From Siculibacillus sp. (lineage in GTDB: Bacteria; Pseudomonadota; Alphaproteobacteria; Rhizobiales; Ancalomicrobiaceae): a DNA stretch of 64,000 nucleotides. Made by a program: the position numbers and the translations under genes. The stretch spans positions 1 through 64,000 of the forward strand of contig JAOTSD010000011.1 in the NCBI GenBank assembly GCA_030247555.1. Reading direction: 5' to 3'. Under the pieces are notes generated by a model. The model worked only from the letters and a program-made list of their open reading frames with translations. It was not told where the DNA came from and made no database searches. Positions within the stretch are counted from its first letter, which is position 1; the number at the start of each line of letters is the position of its first letter. Positions 44,036 through 54,115 of this stretch are shown piece by piece.

Positions 44036-45025
44036 TCACTTCGAGCCCTTGGGCAATTCGATGAAATGTACGGTCACGGAAGCCGGCGGTGAAAATTCCG
44101 TCGCGGTGAAGGAGACCTCGGTCGCGCTCGCCGTCGTCGGTGTCAGGCCGCAGGAAACGACGAGAGTCGTCGGCGAGGGCCGCGCCACCTTCAGGGTGAA
44201 GCGGCCGATCGCCGGCGCCGTCGGGCCGGCCTCGAAATTCAGATCGAGCGTCCGGTCGAGGAGCGCCACCGAGGTCGACGGCCCCGGCGCCCTGACCGCC
44301 GCCAGCGCCTTGCCCAGCGCCGCTTTCGCGGCGGCATCGCGGCAGTCGCCGTCGAGCAATCGGTTCGCGGTCGCCTCGGTGAGGAGCGCCGTGCCCGTCA
44401 CCGGCGCGTAGGAGATGGTCGTCGCCACCGCCTTTCCGGCGGCGAAGGTCTGCGGCCACCACAGCACGGTGGAAGCCGTCCACCCCCACATCGGCGGGCC
44501 GCCCTCGAACCATTGCGCCATGCCGCGCATCGCGTAGAAACGGCGTTTGTCGGGGGCGAGCGCGGCGAGCTTGGCCTCGATGTCGGGCGCGATCCAAGGA
44601 TCGACGGGCAGGCCGTCGGCGATCAGCCGCTCGGTGACGTCGAGGCCGGCCGCCGTAGCGCGCTGCGCGATCTCCGGCTTGACCGGCTTGCCGTCCGCCT
44701 CGATGCCGACGCCGATGAAGTCGGGCCCCACCGGCTTGCGCTTCGCCACCTCGTCGAGCCCGGTCAGCGCCGGCGACAGATCGGGGAGCGGCTGCACCAG
44801 AACGGCGGCGACGTCGCGGTCGGTGCCGGCGACGATCTCCCATCTTGCACGCACCGCGGTCGTCGAGGCTTCGATCGTCACCGCGCGGATGGTCAGATCG
44901 AGCGCCGCGGGAACGCGAAACGGGCCGAGCGGCAGTGGACTGCGCGTCTCGTCGTCCGCGTACGCCGCCCCGCCGAGTGCCAGCAGCATCACGGTCAGAC
45001 CGAGGATCCTTGTCGAACCGATCAC
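44036..45025 (-). CDS. Exported DUF4424-like protein
   Basis: 329 aa. A signal peptide (1-23, ending AYA) is followed by beta-rich sequence that starts ALDLTIRAVTIEASTTAVRARWEIVAGTDRDVAAVLVQPLPD, the pattern of DUF4424-type secreted proteins of unknown role. It has no catalytic motif that I can recognise. GTG start at 45025 with GGGAGG 6 nt upstream. The stop is 16 nt before the NlpC/P60-like gene, so the two exported proteins are co-produced and may form a pair, for example a peptidase and its partner or inhibitor. That pairing is inferred from spacing. Confidence 0.65.
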   Translation of the reverse strand: MIGSTRILGLTVMLLALGGAAYADDETRSPLPLGPFRVPAALDLTIRAVTIEASTTAVRARWEIVAGTDRDVAAVLVQPLPDLSPALTGLDEVAKRKPVGPDFIGVGIEADGKPVKPEIAQRATAAGLDVTERLIADGLPVDPWIAPDIEAKLAALAPDKRRFYAMRGMAQWFEGGPPMWGWTASTVLWWPQTFAAGKAVATTISYAPVTGTALLTEATANRLLDGDCRDAAAKAALGKALAAVRAPGPSTSVALLDRTLDLNFEAGPTAPAIGRFTLKVARPSPTTLVVSCGLTPTTASATEVSFTATEFSPPASVTVHFIELPKGSK

Positions 45026-45184
45026 GACGAACCTCCCACCCGGCTTCCCGGACTCTTCGCCCGGGCTGCTTCCGGATGCCTTCTCCGCCGGCTCCGGCGC
45101 CGATCCGCGCCTCGCCCGGAACGTGTGGATGCTACGATGGAACCCGCCGCCGTTCCAGTTCCGAAAGCGACTCGCCCCCCTCGC

Positions 45185-46615
45185 TCATGCCGACCGGCGC
45201 AGCGCGTAGAGGTGACCCGCCACCGGCTTTCCACCCTCCATCCGCAACTCGGTCCGCTCGTGTACGACGATGTCGAGCCCGGCCGCTGCCGCCACCGCCT
45301 CGACATGGGCGGCGGAATGGGCGTAGCGGCCGTTCCCCGGGTGGAGCCGGTGCGGACGCGGATCGTCGTCCAGCGCCTCCAGGCTGAAGAGCAGATGGCC
45401 GCCCGGCCGCAGCGCCTTCGCCGCCGTGGCCACCACCGCGTCGAGCGGCCCGAAATAGCACAGCGTGTCGGCCGAGACGACGACGTCCCACGCTTCCGTC
45501 TCGGACGAGATCATCGCTGTGAGCTCCGCCTTGATCAGGTCGTCGTAGACGCCACGCTTCTCGGCGCGCACCAGCATGCCGCCGGAGAGATCGACGCCGA
45601 CGAGACGGCGCGCCCGCGTCCGGACCAGCGGCCCGACCAGCCCGGTGCCGCATCCGGCGTCGAGGATGTCGAGGTCGGCGGCCGCCACCGGCACGATGCG
45701 CGCGAGCAGATCGGCGATCGCCTGCGGCGCCCGGTAGCCGAGGCGCCCGAGCGAGGCGTCGAAGGTCGAGGCGAAGCGATCGAAGACCTCCTCGACATAG
45801 GCGTCGCCGGCCCGTTCGGGAACCGCCTCGCCCGTCACCGCCGCCAGATGGTGGTGGGCGCGCGGATCGTCGGGATGCGCCGCGACCCATTCGCGGGCGA
45901 CCTCGATCGCCTTGTCGCGCTGGCCGGTCTCGACGAGGGCGTAGATGAGGAGCTTGCGGGCGAGGCGATCGCCCTTGTCGACGGCGATCGCCTTCCAGAA
46001 CCACTGCGCCGCCTCGAGACGCCGACCCTGCCGCTCGAGCGCGTCGCCGAGATTGGTGTAGGCGTCGCCGAAGCCCGGTTCGAGCTCGATGGCCCGGCGG
46101 AAACGCGCTTCGGCCGAGGCCGCCTCGTTCCGCGCCATCTCGATGGTGCCGAGATTGTTGAGCGCCTCGACGAAATCCGGCTGGACCTCGAGCGCCCGGC
46201 GGTAGAGCTGCTCGGCCTCGTCGACGTCGCCCTCCTCGCGCAGCAGGAGGCCGATGTTGGAGAGCGCCGAGGGGAAGTCCGGCGCCAGTTCGAGGCAGTG
46301 CCGCCAAGCGTCCACCGCCGCCTGCCGCTCGCCGGTGCGGTAGAGCAGGTTGCCGTAGTTGTTCCAAGCGTGCGGATTGCCCGGCGCCACCTCGAGCGAA
46401 CGCCGCACCCGCGCCACCGCCACTTCGTCGTCGCCGGTCTGGGCGGCGAGCAGGCCGGCGAAATGCAGCCCGTCGGGATGATCGGGGAAGGCGGCGAGCA
46501 CCTGATCGAGGATGTTCCCGGCGACCTCGTACCGTCGGCTCCGCATCGCCTGCACCGCCAGGGCGACGGCTTCCTCGGGGGTGGAGTCGACGCGGTTGGA
46601 TGCGTCGTCGGTCAT
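45185..46615 (-). CDS. TPR-repeat protein with C-terminal SAM methyltransferase domain
   Basis: 476 aa, soluble. At least six tetratricopeptide repeats run from about residue 14 to 260 (for example NPHAWNNYGNLLYRTGERQAAVDAWRHCLELAP and later copies). A class I SAM-dependent methyltransferase follows (about 275-476) with DAGCGTGL as the SAM loop, VGVDLSGGML as the acidic motif and the DVVVSADTLCYF and LRPGGHLLFSLE strands. It belongs to the TPR-methyltransferase group (COG4976). It sits inside the T6SS cargo region between the lipase and the DUF4424 gene. The methyl acceptor is unknown, and the TPR part would choose a protein partner, perhaps a T6SS or effector component. Confidence 0.85.
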   Translation of the reverse strand: MTDDASNRVDSTPEEAVALAVQAMRSRRYEVAGNILDQVLAAFPDHPDGLHFAGLLAAQTGDDEVAVARVRRSLEVAPGNPHAWNNYGNLLYRTGERQAAVDAWRHCLELAPDFPSALSNIGLLLREEGDVDEAEQLYRRALEVQPDFVEALNNLGTIEMARNEAASAEARFRRAIELEPGFGDAYTNLGDALERQGRRLEAAQWFWKAIAVDKGDRLARKLLIYALVETGQRDKAIEVAREWVAAHPDDPRAHHHLAAVTGEAVPERAGDAYVEEVFDRFASTFDASLGRLGYRAPQAIADLLARIVPVAAADLDILDAGCGTGLVGPLVRTRARRLVGVDLSGGMLVRAEKRGVYDDLIKAELTAMISSETEAWDVVVSADTLCYFGPLDAVVATAAKALRPGGHLLFSLEALDDDPRPHRLHPGNGRYAHSAAHVEAVAAAAGLDIVVHERTELRMEGGKPVAGHLYALRRSA

Positions 46616-46702
46616 CGGGTCTTCTCCTCGATCGACTCGGTTCCGGTTCGTCCACTTCCGCGTCCCCCCCGACCGGGCCGAGCCTCGGCCGCGGGGGGCG
46701 TC

Positions 46703-47866
46703 TCAGACGAGGCGGTCGACGGCGCGGCGAGCGAAGCCGGCGATCATGTTGAACATCATGCGGAGTATCCAGCCGAGGAAGGCGCGCGTCAGGTCGACCG
46801 CCGTCTCGGCCACCAGTCCGGCCACCCGCATCACCACGCGGACGAAATCGCCGACCGCCTCGGCGATCGCCTGAACGGCCTGCACGCCGGCGTGGAGGAT
46901 GGCCGAGATGCGGTCGACCGCGGTGGCGGCGCCGAGCACTTCGATGCCCAGGATGCGCCCCGTGGCGTTCAGGATGCGCCGCAGCGCGGCGACGGCGAGC
47001 CAAAGCGAACCGGCCGAGAGCGTATGGATGCCGTTGCCGCCGGACGCCGACGCTCGCAGCCAGGCCTCCGCCGCCTCGAGCGAAGTGAAGTCGGCACGCA
47101 CGATCGGTTGTGCCGACCAGCCGACGTTGCCGAGCGAGGCGATGTAGGCGGTCATGTCGTGCGCATCGACCGTGATGCGCTCACCCGGCCCCCGCAGCAG
47201 GATCCCGACGCCGTCGACCGGTGCGTGCAGGAAGGGGAAGACCGGCAACATCGGGACCGGATCGTTGACGTGCGAGACGCGGAACAGACCGTCGGAGCCC
47301 AGAGCATCGCTCAGGTGGCGGGCGAAGGCGGAAAGGCCGACGCGCGGAGCGCCGAAGGTGTAGAGCTTGACCGGAAGACCGCGCAGGATCAGGTCGTCGG
47401 CGGCGAGGCTGGCGATGGCTCCTCCGAGGCTGTGCCCGACGATGTGGACGCACGTCGGGCGCGTCGCCATGACCCGTTCGCGCATCGAGACGGCGAGCGA
47501 GGAATAGACGCCCATGAAGCCCTGATGCACCGGGTGGCCACCGGCGGACGGGGTCAGCGGCATGTTGATGTTGGAGAGCCAGTCCTGCGTGCTCGAGAAC
47601 TCCGTGCCGCGGAAGGCGACGAGACATTCGCCGGAATGTGCCCCGACGCCCGAGGCGACGTAGCCGAAACCGGTGTTCGCGCTGCTCCAGGCGTTGCCCG
47701 AAGTGCCGACCAAACGGGTTCCGCCGGCGGCGTCGAACAGGCCCGTGGTGCCGAGGCCGGGCTGACGCCGACCGATCTGCAACGCGCGGGCGAGGTCGTT
47801 GTTGCGCACGTCGTAGACGCCCTGCGCGAGGGCGGCGGCTTCCGCCGGAGTCAACAGGGTCGGCAT
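46703..47866 (-). CDS. Class 3 lipase, probable T6SS phospholipase effector
   Basis: 387 aa, no signal peptide. The alpha/beta-hydrolase part (about 1-230) has the class 3 pattern CLVAFRGTEFSSTQDWLSNIN, the nucleophile elbow GHSLGG with S146, D202 in VNDPVP and H214 in PFLHAP as the probable triad. The C-terminal 120 residues are helical and hydrophobic (for example around 310-330 and 350-375) and could insert in membranes. Lipases without a signal peptide inside T6SS clusters are typical Tle effectors that attack phospholipids in rival cells. The DUF6795 gene upstream with a signal peptide is the candidate immunity protein. ATG at 47866 with GGAGG upstream. Confidence 0.8.
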   Translation of the reverse strand: MPTLLTPAEAAALAQGVYDVRNNDLARALQIGRRQPGLGTTGLFDAAGGTRLVGTSGNAWSSANTGFGYVASGVGAHSGECLVAFRGTEFSSTQDWLSNINMPLTPSAGGHPVHQGFMGVYSSLAVSMRERVMATRPTCVHIVGHSLGGAIASLAADDLILRGLPVKLYTFGAPRVGLSAFARHLSDALGSDGLFRVSHVNDPVPMLPVFPFLHAPVDGVGILLRGPGERITVDAHDMTAYIASLGNVGWSAQPIVRADFTSLEAAEAWLRASASGGNGIHTLSAGSLWLAVAALRRILNATGRILGIEVLGAATAVDRISAILHAGVQAVQAIAEAVGDFVRVVMRVAGLVAETAVDLTRAFLGWILRMMFNMIAGFARRAVDRLV

Positions 47867-47949
47867 GAAAAGACCTCCGAATTACTGAAAGATATTCGTC
47901 GATGACGACACTTCGGCGTGCGCGGCGCACGTCGGAGCGATGAAGGGGT

Positions 47950-48471
47950 TCAGGGTTCGAGACGGCAGATGCCGTACCAGTCGCCCTCGTAACGCGGTAC
48001 GGCGGCGAGATCGCAGACCAGACGCAATGCGCGCCCCCCGGTCTCGCCGTTCTCCAGATAGTCGTGCTTGATGAGAGCCCAGCCCTCGAACTCGCGCCCA
48101 TCGTGGCGGATGACGAGCGATTGTTCGATCACCGGCTCGTGCGGCAGGAAACCGGCGAGCAGCGACGTCTCGACCACCGCCGGCAGATGGACACGGCCGG
48201 CGGCGTCCGAAACGACCTTGGGCGAGGTGCGCGGCGGCTTGGTCGACCACGAGACGGTCTGGACCACCTCGGCTCCGGCGACGGGCCGACCGCCGTTCAC
48301 CACCACGGCGGTGACTTCCGAGAACAGGACGAGTTTCTTTCCCAGTGCCATGGCTGATCGTGTACCCCCCGTGATCGCTGCGCAGGCCAGAACGACCATC
48401 GCCGTCCCGGCGTATGACCGAAGGCGTCGGGCTTTCGTTCCCACCCGCCCGGTCGCCTCACTCCCACGCAT
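47950..48471 (-). CDS. DUF6795-like protein, candidate immunity protein for the lipase
   Basis: 173 aa from the ATG at 48471. It has a basic N-terminus, a hydrophobic signal-like stretch (about 21-40, ending RSAMA) and a beta-sandwich domain starting LGKKLVLFSEVTAVVVNGGRPVAGAEV, the pattern of DUF6795, a family seen beside T6SS effectors. The upstream ATG has GGGAG 8 nt away and overlaps the clpV 3' end by 14 nt, which supports coupling. The internal ATG at 48351 would give a cytoplasmic 133-aa form. A periplasmic location fits protection against a periplasm-acting lipase. The immunity role is inferred from position. An adaptor role is the alternative. Confidence 0.7.
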   Translation of the reverse strand: MRGSEATGRVGTKARRLRSYAGTAMVVLACAAITGGTRSAMALGKKLVLFSEVTAVVVNGGRPVAGAEVVQTVSWSTKPPRTSPKVVSDAAGRVHLPAVVETSLLAGFLPHEPVIEQSLVIRHDGREFEGWALIKHDYLENGETGGRALRLVCDLAAVPRYEGDWYGICRLEP

Positions 48472-51094
48472 AGGTGAACTCTCCCTCGCCGATGCCGACG
48501 CTGGCGCGGGTGATCTCCTGTTTGTCGAGGCTGCGCTTGAGGAATTCGCGGCTCAGCGACGGCAGGATGGTGTTGGTGATGATGTTGTCGATCATGCGCC
48601 CGCCCGAATCCGGGTCGTTGCACTTCGACACGATGTGGTCGACCACCTCTTGGCCGTAGACGAACTCGGCGCCGTGGTTCTCGCGCACCCGCTTGCCGAT
48701 GCGGTCGAGTTGCAGGCGGACGATGCCGCCGAGCACGTCCGGGGCGAGCGGGTAGTAGGGGATCGGCACCAGCCGGCCGATCAGCGCCGGCGGGAACACC
48801 TTGAGGAGTTCCGGCCTGAGCGCCACCGCCAGCGCCTCGGCGTCGGGCTTGTGGGCCGGATCACGGGCGAGGTCCATGATCAGGTCGGTGCCGACGTTAG
48901 AGGTCAGAATGATCAGCGTGTTCTTGAAGTCGATCTTGCGGCCGTTTCCGTCCTCCATCATGCCCTTGTCGAAGACTTGGAAGAACAGCTCGTGGACGTC
49001 GCCGTGGGCCTTCTCGACCTCGTCGAGCAGGACCACAGAATAGGGCTTGCGCCGGACCGCCTCGGTCAGGCGGCCGCCTTCGCCGTAGCCGACGTAGCCG
49101 GGAGGGGCGCCCTTCAGCGACGAGACGGTGTGCGCCTCCTGGTACTCCGACATGTTGATGGTGACGATGTGATCCTCGCCGCCGTAGAGCGCCTCGGCCA
49201 GCGCCAGCGCCGTCTCGGTCTTGCCGACGCCGGAGGGACCGCACAGCATGAAGACGCCGATCGGCTTGTTCGGGTTGTCGAGCTTGGCGCGGTTGGTCTC
49301 GATGCGCTTGGCGATCACCGCCAGACCGTGGCTCTGGCCGATGACGCGCTTGTTGAGGATCTCCGGCAGGCGCAGGACGTTCTCGATCTCGTCCTTGACC
49401 ATGCGGCCGACCGGAATGCCGGTCCAATCCGAGACCACCGCGGCGATCGCCTGATCGTCGACGTGGGCGTAGATCTTGCGCCGCTCCGCCTCGATCGCCT
49501 CGAGCGCGGCGATCTTCTCCTTGAGTTCGCCGCGCAGGCCGGCTTCGTCGGCTTCCGGCTCGTGGAGCTTGCCCCTGATGGCCTCGATCTCGGCGACCAG
49601 CACCTTCTCGCTCTCCCATTCGGCCTCGAGCGTGGCGAGCTTCTCGTGCCTGGCGACGAGTTCGGTGTCGATCTCGGCGATGCGGGGCGAGCGGTCGATG
49701 CCGAGATCGGCGTCGGCGGCCAGCGCCGCCTTCTCCTTCTCCAGAGTCTCGATGGAGACCCGGGTGTCGGCGATCGTCGCCGGCGTCGCCGCCTGCGAGA
49801 TGGCGACGCGGGCGCAGGCGGTGTCGAGCAGGCTCACCGCCTTGTCGGGCAGTTGGCGCGCCGGGATGTAGCGATGCGAGAGCTGGACGGCGGCGACCAC
49901 CGCCGCATCGGCGATCTTGACTTTGTGGTGCTTCTCCATCGGCCCGGCGATGCCGCGCAGCATGGCGATGCCGGTGGCCACGTCCGGTTCGTCGACCATG
50001 ATCGGCTGGAAGCGCCGGGTCAGCGCCGGGTCCTTCTCGATGTACTGGCGATACTCCGACCAGGTGGTGGCGGCGACGGTGCGCAACGTGCCGCGCGCCA
50101 GCGCCGGCTTCAGCAGATTGGCGGCGTCCCCGGTGCCGGCCTGACCGCCGGCGCCGATCAACGTGTGGGCCTCGTCGATGAACAGCACGATCGGGATCGG
50201 CGATGACTGGACCTCGTCGATGACGGTACGCAGGCGCTGTTCGAACTCGCCCTTCATCGAGGCGCCGGCCTGCATCAGGCCGATGTCGAGGGCGAGCAGC
50301 TTCACGCCCTTGAGCGGCGGCGGCACGTCGCCGGAGACGATGCGCTGGGCGAGCCCCTCGACCACCGCCGTCTTGCCGACGCCGGCCTCGCCGGTGAGGA
50401 TCGGGTTGTTCTGGCGACGGCGGAGCAGCACGTCGATGCACAGACGGATCTCCTCGTCGCGCCCCAGCACCGGATCCATGCCGCCGGCAGCCGCCTTGGC
50501 GGTGAGGTCCTGGGAATAGCGATCGAGCGCCGTCTGGCCCTTGGCGCCGCCTGCCGCTTCCGCCCCGGCGCTTCCCGCCGCGCGCAGGCCGGAGCCGTCC
50601 ATCGGATGCAGCGTCTCCTCGCGCGAGCGCGCCCAGATGGAGCGGTGCTCGTTGGTCAGAAGATCGGCGTTGATCTTGCCGAATTCGTTCGACAGCGACG
50701 TCAGGGCGCGCCGCAGGTCGTTCGACTTCAAGGCGCTGACCAGGAGGTGGCCGGAGCGGATCTGCGTCTCGCCGAAATAGAGGGTGGCGTAGTGCCAACC
50801 GCGGTCGAGGAGATCGACGATGGTGTTCGACACACCCGGCATCTCGGTCTGATTGCGCCGGAAGGCCTCGATCGTCCGTCCGACGTCGGTGGAGATGCGG
50901 GCGCGATCGACCTTGTAGTGATCGAGGGTCAGCGCCAGATCGGTCTGGTCGTCCTGGAGCAGGTGGTACATCCAGTGCGCCAGTTCGACGTTGGCGTTGC
51001 CCGCGCCGCGCGCCAGCCGCAACGCCTTGAAGAAGGCCTCGTAACCGACGCTGTTCAACTTGCCGGTCACGGCTTCCAGGCTGATGTCGGACAT
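48458..51094 (-). CDS. tssH: T6SS ATPase ClpV (TssH)
   Basis: 878 aa. An N-terminal Clp-N domain (about 1-150) binds the TssC sheath. It is followed by the first AAA+ domain with Walker A GEAGVGKT (235-242), a coiled-coil middle domain (about 410-510), a second AAA+ domain with GPSGVGKTE (about residue 612), and a C-terminal D2-small domain. It disassembles the contracted sheath for reuse. ATG at 51094 behind AAGGAGG. An upstream in-frame ATG (51262) lies inside tssG and is not used. tssG lies 31 nt upstream. Confidence 0.96.
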   Translation of the reverse strand: MSDISLEAVTGKLNSVGYEAFFKALRLARGAGNANVELAHWMYHLLQDDQTDLALTLDHYKVDRARISTDVGRTIEAFRRNQTEMPGVSNTIVDLLDRGWHYATLYFGETQIRSGHLLVSALKSNDLRRALTSLSNEFGKINADLLTNEHRSIWARSREETLHPMDGSGLRAAGSAGAEAAGGAKGQTALDRYSQDLTAKAAAGGMDPVLGRDEEIRLCIDVLLRRRQNNPILTGEAGVGKTAVVEGLAQRIVSGDVPPPLKGVKLLALDIGLMQAGASMKGEFEQRLRTVIDEVQSSPIPIVLFIDEAHTLIGAGGQAGTGDAANLLKPALARGTLRTVAATTWSEYRQYIEKDPALTRRFQPIMVDEPDVATGIAMLRGIAGPMEKHHKVKIADAAVVAAVQLSHRYIPARQLPDKAVSLLDTACARVAISQAATPATIADTRVSIETLEKEKAALAADADLGIDRSPRIAEIDTELVARHEKLATLEAEWESEKVLVAEIEAIRGKLHEPEADEAGLRGELKEKIAALEAIEAERRKIYAHVDDQAIAAVVSDWTGIPVGRMVKDEIENVLRLPEILNKRVIGQSHGLAVIAKRIETNRAKLDNPNKPIGVFMLCGPSGVGKTETALALAEALYGGEDHIVTINMSEYQEAHTVSSLKGAPPGYVGYGEGGRLTEAVRRKPYSVVLLDEVEKAHGDVHELFFQVFDKGMMEDGNGRKIDFKNTLIILTSNVGTDLIMDLARDPAHKPDAEALAVALRPELLKVFPPALIGRLVPIPYYPLAPDVLGGIVRLQLDRIGKRVRENHGAEFVYGQEVVDHIVSKCNDPDSGGRMIDNIITNTILPSLSREFLKRSLDKQEITRASVGIGEGEFTYAWE

Positions 51095-51125
51095 CTCGGT
51101 TCCTCCTTGGGCGCCCGCACGGGTG

Positions 51126-52148
51126 TCATTGCGCGTGTCGACGCCGATCCCTGATTTCCCTGCCGCTCGCCAGATCGAAGCGGGCGTCGGCCCGCCGTTC
51201 GCCCGGCGCCACGTCGCGACGCGGCGAAAGCCACGTCGTCCACCCCAGTCGACCGCTGGCACCGAGCCGGATCGGCGTCGCCTCCGCGGCCGGAATCGAC
51301 GGCACCAGATCCCATTCGATCATCGCGCCGAGATAGAAATGGACGAGATCGGCGATGCGATCGGCATAGTCGCCGACCGGCAGCACGCGCTCGTACTCGG
51401 CGAGCGACCGCGCCTTGACGTGGACGCGGATCTTGTCGGTGACGGAGTAGAAGGTCGAACCGAGCATCACGTCGTCGCCCAGCATCGCGTTGGCCAGGCC
51501 GATTCGGGTCCGGTCCGCCTCCGCGACCGGCAGGCGCGACCCGACGAACTCCTCCACCTCGGCCTCGAGCCCGAGCACCCCGAGGAAGAGCGCCTCGAGC
51601 CGCACCGCCGATTTCGCCGCCGGTGCGGCGAGCCCGGCATGGGCGAGCTTCAGATCGTCGGGAACCGAATCGAGGTCGCGGAACGGCGGCGAGCCGAGAC
51701 CGATCGCCGAACCGATGTAGGCATGGAAGCGATCGGCGTCGGGCCGCTCGTTCTGGGCGATCGGCCGTGCGTCGGCCCAGGCGCGGTAGAACAGTTGCAG
51801 GAAGCGATTGTTGAAGAGGTCGCAGAAGCGCGCGAACGCCTGATCGCGCATCAAGAGCCAGGAATGGGCCTCGTCGGTGACCGCCAGCGGCAGCGCGCCC
51901 TGGGGGCCGAGCAGCCCGAGGAAGCGGACCAGCACGCGATGTCGCCCGGCCGCGTCGCGTTCGTGGGATTCGACGTTGGAGGCGGGGAAGACGAAGAAGG
52001 GATTCTGGCCGAGGCGGGTATATTCCTCGCGGATCGCCGCCGCATCGCCGATGCGCGGCGCCTCGGGATGCGACCGCTCGATCAACCGCATCAGGTTGAA
52101 CCAGTCGGTGCCCGCCGGATCGGCGGAGATCATCTCCTCGATCGTCAC
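51126..52148 (-). CDS. tssG: T6SS baseplate protein TssG
   Basis: 340 aa. Family segments include DWFNLMRLIERSHPEAPRIG near the start, FLGLLGPQGALPLAVTDEAH, the FCDLFNNRFLQLFYRAWADARP stretch and TRIGLANAMLGDDVMLGSTFYSVTDKIRV. TssG joins two TssF chains in the baseplate wedge. The GTG start at 52148 overlaps the tssF stop (GTGA), with AGGAGG 5 nt upstream. The reading frame extends further upstream only as a shadow of tssF. Confidence 0.94.
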   Translation of the reverse strand: MTIEEMISADPAGTDWFNLMRLIERSHPEAPRIGDAAAIREEYTRLGQNPFFVFPASNVESHERDAAGRHRVLVRFLGLLGPQGALPLAVTDEAHSWLLMRDQAFARFCDLFNNRFLQLFYRAWADARPIAQNERPDADRFHAYIGSAIGLGSPPFRDLDSVPDDLKLAHAGLAAPAAKSAVRLEALFLGVLGLEAEVEEFVGSRLPVAEADRTRIGLANAMLGDDVMLGSTFYSVTDKIRVHVKARSLAEYERVLPVGDYADRIADLVHFYLGAMIEWDLVPSIPAAEATPIRLGASGRLGWTTWLSPRRDVAPGERRADARFDLASGREIRDRRRHAQ

Positions 52149-54109
52149 AGCGGCCTCCTGGTTCCCAGCCGCACCGGCCAGCGCATGATCTCGCCTCGGT
52201 CGATCGAACGGATCACCGTCTGGGTGAAGTTGTTCACCGAGACGTATTCGGCGAAGAAGCGATCGAGCACCGCTCCGAGCAGGAAGGCGCCGGAACCCTC
52301 GAAGCTCTTCTCGTCGACCGTCACCGTGACCTCGAGCCCGCGTGCCGCCCCGGTGCCCCCGTCGCGGCGGATGCGCCGGACGATCGGTCGGCTCTCCACC
52401 GAGCGGATGCCGTCGATGCGGCGCTCGACCGAGGCCTCCTTCATATCGGCGAAGAGACCGAGAATCTCGCGCAGCGCCTGGGCGTTGCGTCCGGCCGCGT
52501 GTCCGACGAGGCCGAGCTGGTTGAAACTCAGCATGTTGATGAGCCGCCAGGTGACCGACCCGGCCGACGCCGTCTCCCCGCGCGACCGCAGATGTCCACC
52601 GATCGGAGTGCGCGGCGGCGTCGGACCGGCGATGCACGCCAACGGCTGGTCGGAATCGTCGAGGAAGTGGAAGTCGGCCCCCCCGGTCCCCACCGGCAGC
52701 GTCTCGGTCAAGTGGCGGTTGGAGCAGAGCGCGCGGATGCTCAGTTCCGTCACGCCGGCCGCATCGCCGAGTGTCGCCGGCTCCAGGAACGACAGGAACA
52801 TCTCGGTGCCGATGTAGTCGGAGGCACTGCCGAGGCGGCGCTCCTGCCCGGTGCGGCGTCGCGACAGCCGACGCACCGTGTAGCGCAGCCGCGAATTCGC
52901 CTGCTTCGGATCACGCGGTGCCGAATAGAGCGGCAGGACCGGCACCTTCTCGCTGGAATCGCCGTAGTGGGCGAAGACGTCGAGCAACCGGTGGGGTTCG
53001 AAGTCGATCGGCCGCGAGCGATCCGGGACGACGTGATACTCCGCCTGCGAGCGCTTGATCTGCAGCCGATCGGTGGTCATCTCGAAGAGATTGACCGCCG
53101 GCGCCGCATTGAGCGCGAAGGAGGAGGCGTTCACCGCCGCCGAGAGGCGCGGAACCGCCTCGTCGAACACCAACCAGACCTCGAAGGACTTCGCCGTGAC
53201 GCTCTTCATCGCCCGCGACAGACCGGTGAGCCGGAAGCCGAGGAACTTGCGCGCGAAGATGAAATAGTCGCGCAGCAGGGCGAAGCCGTGGAAGAAGCGG
53301 GAGTCGTCGGGGATGAGCGACTCGCCCGCTCCGAGCCCGATCTGATCGACCGAGCCGATCGGCAACTCGATGGTGCGCGGGTCCTCGTTGGCGTCGAGCC
53401 AGCGCAGGACGACGCGGGTGCGATGGCCGATGATCTGTTCGTAGAGAGCGACGGCCTCACCCTCCGGCCCGCACAGATGCACGTCGAGCGTGTCGATCGG
53501 CACCCGCGCGGCATGGGTCTCCGGCCGCCGCATCGCCTCCTTGTGGGTGATCTCCGCATCGGCCCGCGCCGAAGCCCGGGTGGTGACGGCGATCCTCAGG
53601 CCCGCCCGGTCGCGCCCGTCGATCTTCAACCCCGCCGCATGGAGTTGCGCCGGAGCCGGATGGTATTCGGCCGCGGTGATCTCGAACGGCCACATCCAGA
53701 GGTCGGCGGTCAGCGAATAGCGGCAGGCGATGCGGCGATCGCGTTCGAGGTAGACGGCGTCGAGGCAGGTGCCGCGCGAGAAGCGTTTCCCCTCGAGGAG
53801 CGCCGGATCGCCGAACTTCGGCTCGGCCCGCACCAGGATCGCCGAAGGGGTCGGCGCCAGAAAATCCGGCAGCAACTGCTCGAGCAGATTCGAGGTGAAT
53901 TCCGGGAACTCGTGCTTCAGCTTGAGCTGGACCCGCGCCGCCAAGAAGGCGGTCCCCTCGAGCAGGCCGGTGATCATCGGGTCGGAGCGGTCCTCGAGCA
54001 ATCCCCCGAGACGGTCGGCGATGCCCGGATACTCCTCGGCGAATTCCTTCGCCTGCTCCCGCAGGAGCTTCAGTTCCCTGTTGTAGAAATCCAGGAACTC
54101 GTAATCCAT
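52145..54109 (-). CDS. tssF: T6SS baseplate protein TssF
   Basis: 654 aa. It starts MDYEFLDFYNRELKLLREQAKEFAEEYPGIADRL, the hallmark of TssF (VasA), followed by DPMITGLLEGTAFLAARVQLKLKHEFPEFT. Full length for the family. It forms the wedge with TssG, TssE and TssK. The ATG at 54109 is 6 nt after the tssE stop, and the stop overlaps the tssG start by 4 nt. Confidence 0.95.
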   Translation of the reverse strand: MDYEFLDFYNRELKLLREQAKEFAEEYPGIADRLGGLLEDRSDPMITGLLEGTAFLAARVQLKLKHEFPEFTSNLLEQLLPDFLAPTPSAILVRAEPKFGDPALLEGKRFSRGTCLDAVYLERDRRIACRYSLTADLWMWPFEITAAEYHPAPAQLHAAGLKIDGRDRAGLRIAVTTRASARADAEITHKEAMRRPETHAARVPIDTLDVHLCGPEGEAVALYEQIIGHRTRVVLRWLDANEDPRTIELPIGSVDQIGLGAGESLIPDDSRFFHGFALLRDYFIFARKFLGFRLTGLSRAMKSVTAKSFEVWLVFDEAVPRLSAAVNASSFALNAAPAVNLFEMTTDRLQIKRSQAEYHVVPDRSRPIDFEPHRLLDVFAHYGDSSEKVPVLPLYSAPRDPKQANSRLRYTVRRLSRRRTGQERRLGSASDYIGTEMFLSFLEPATLGDAAGVTELSIRALCSNRHLTETLPVGTGGADFHFLDDSDQPLACIAGPTPPRTPIGGHLRSRGETASAGSVTWRLINMLSFNQLGLVGHAAGRNAQALREILGLFADMKEASVERRIDGIRSVESRPIVRRIRRDGGTGAARGLEVTVTVDEKSFEGSGAFLLGAVLDRFFAEYVSVNNFTQTVIRSIDRGEIMRWPVRLGTRRPL

Positions 54110-54115
54110 GTCATG

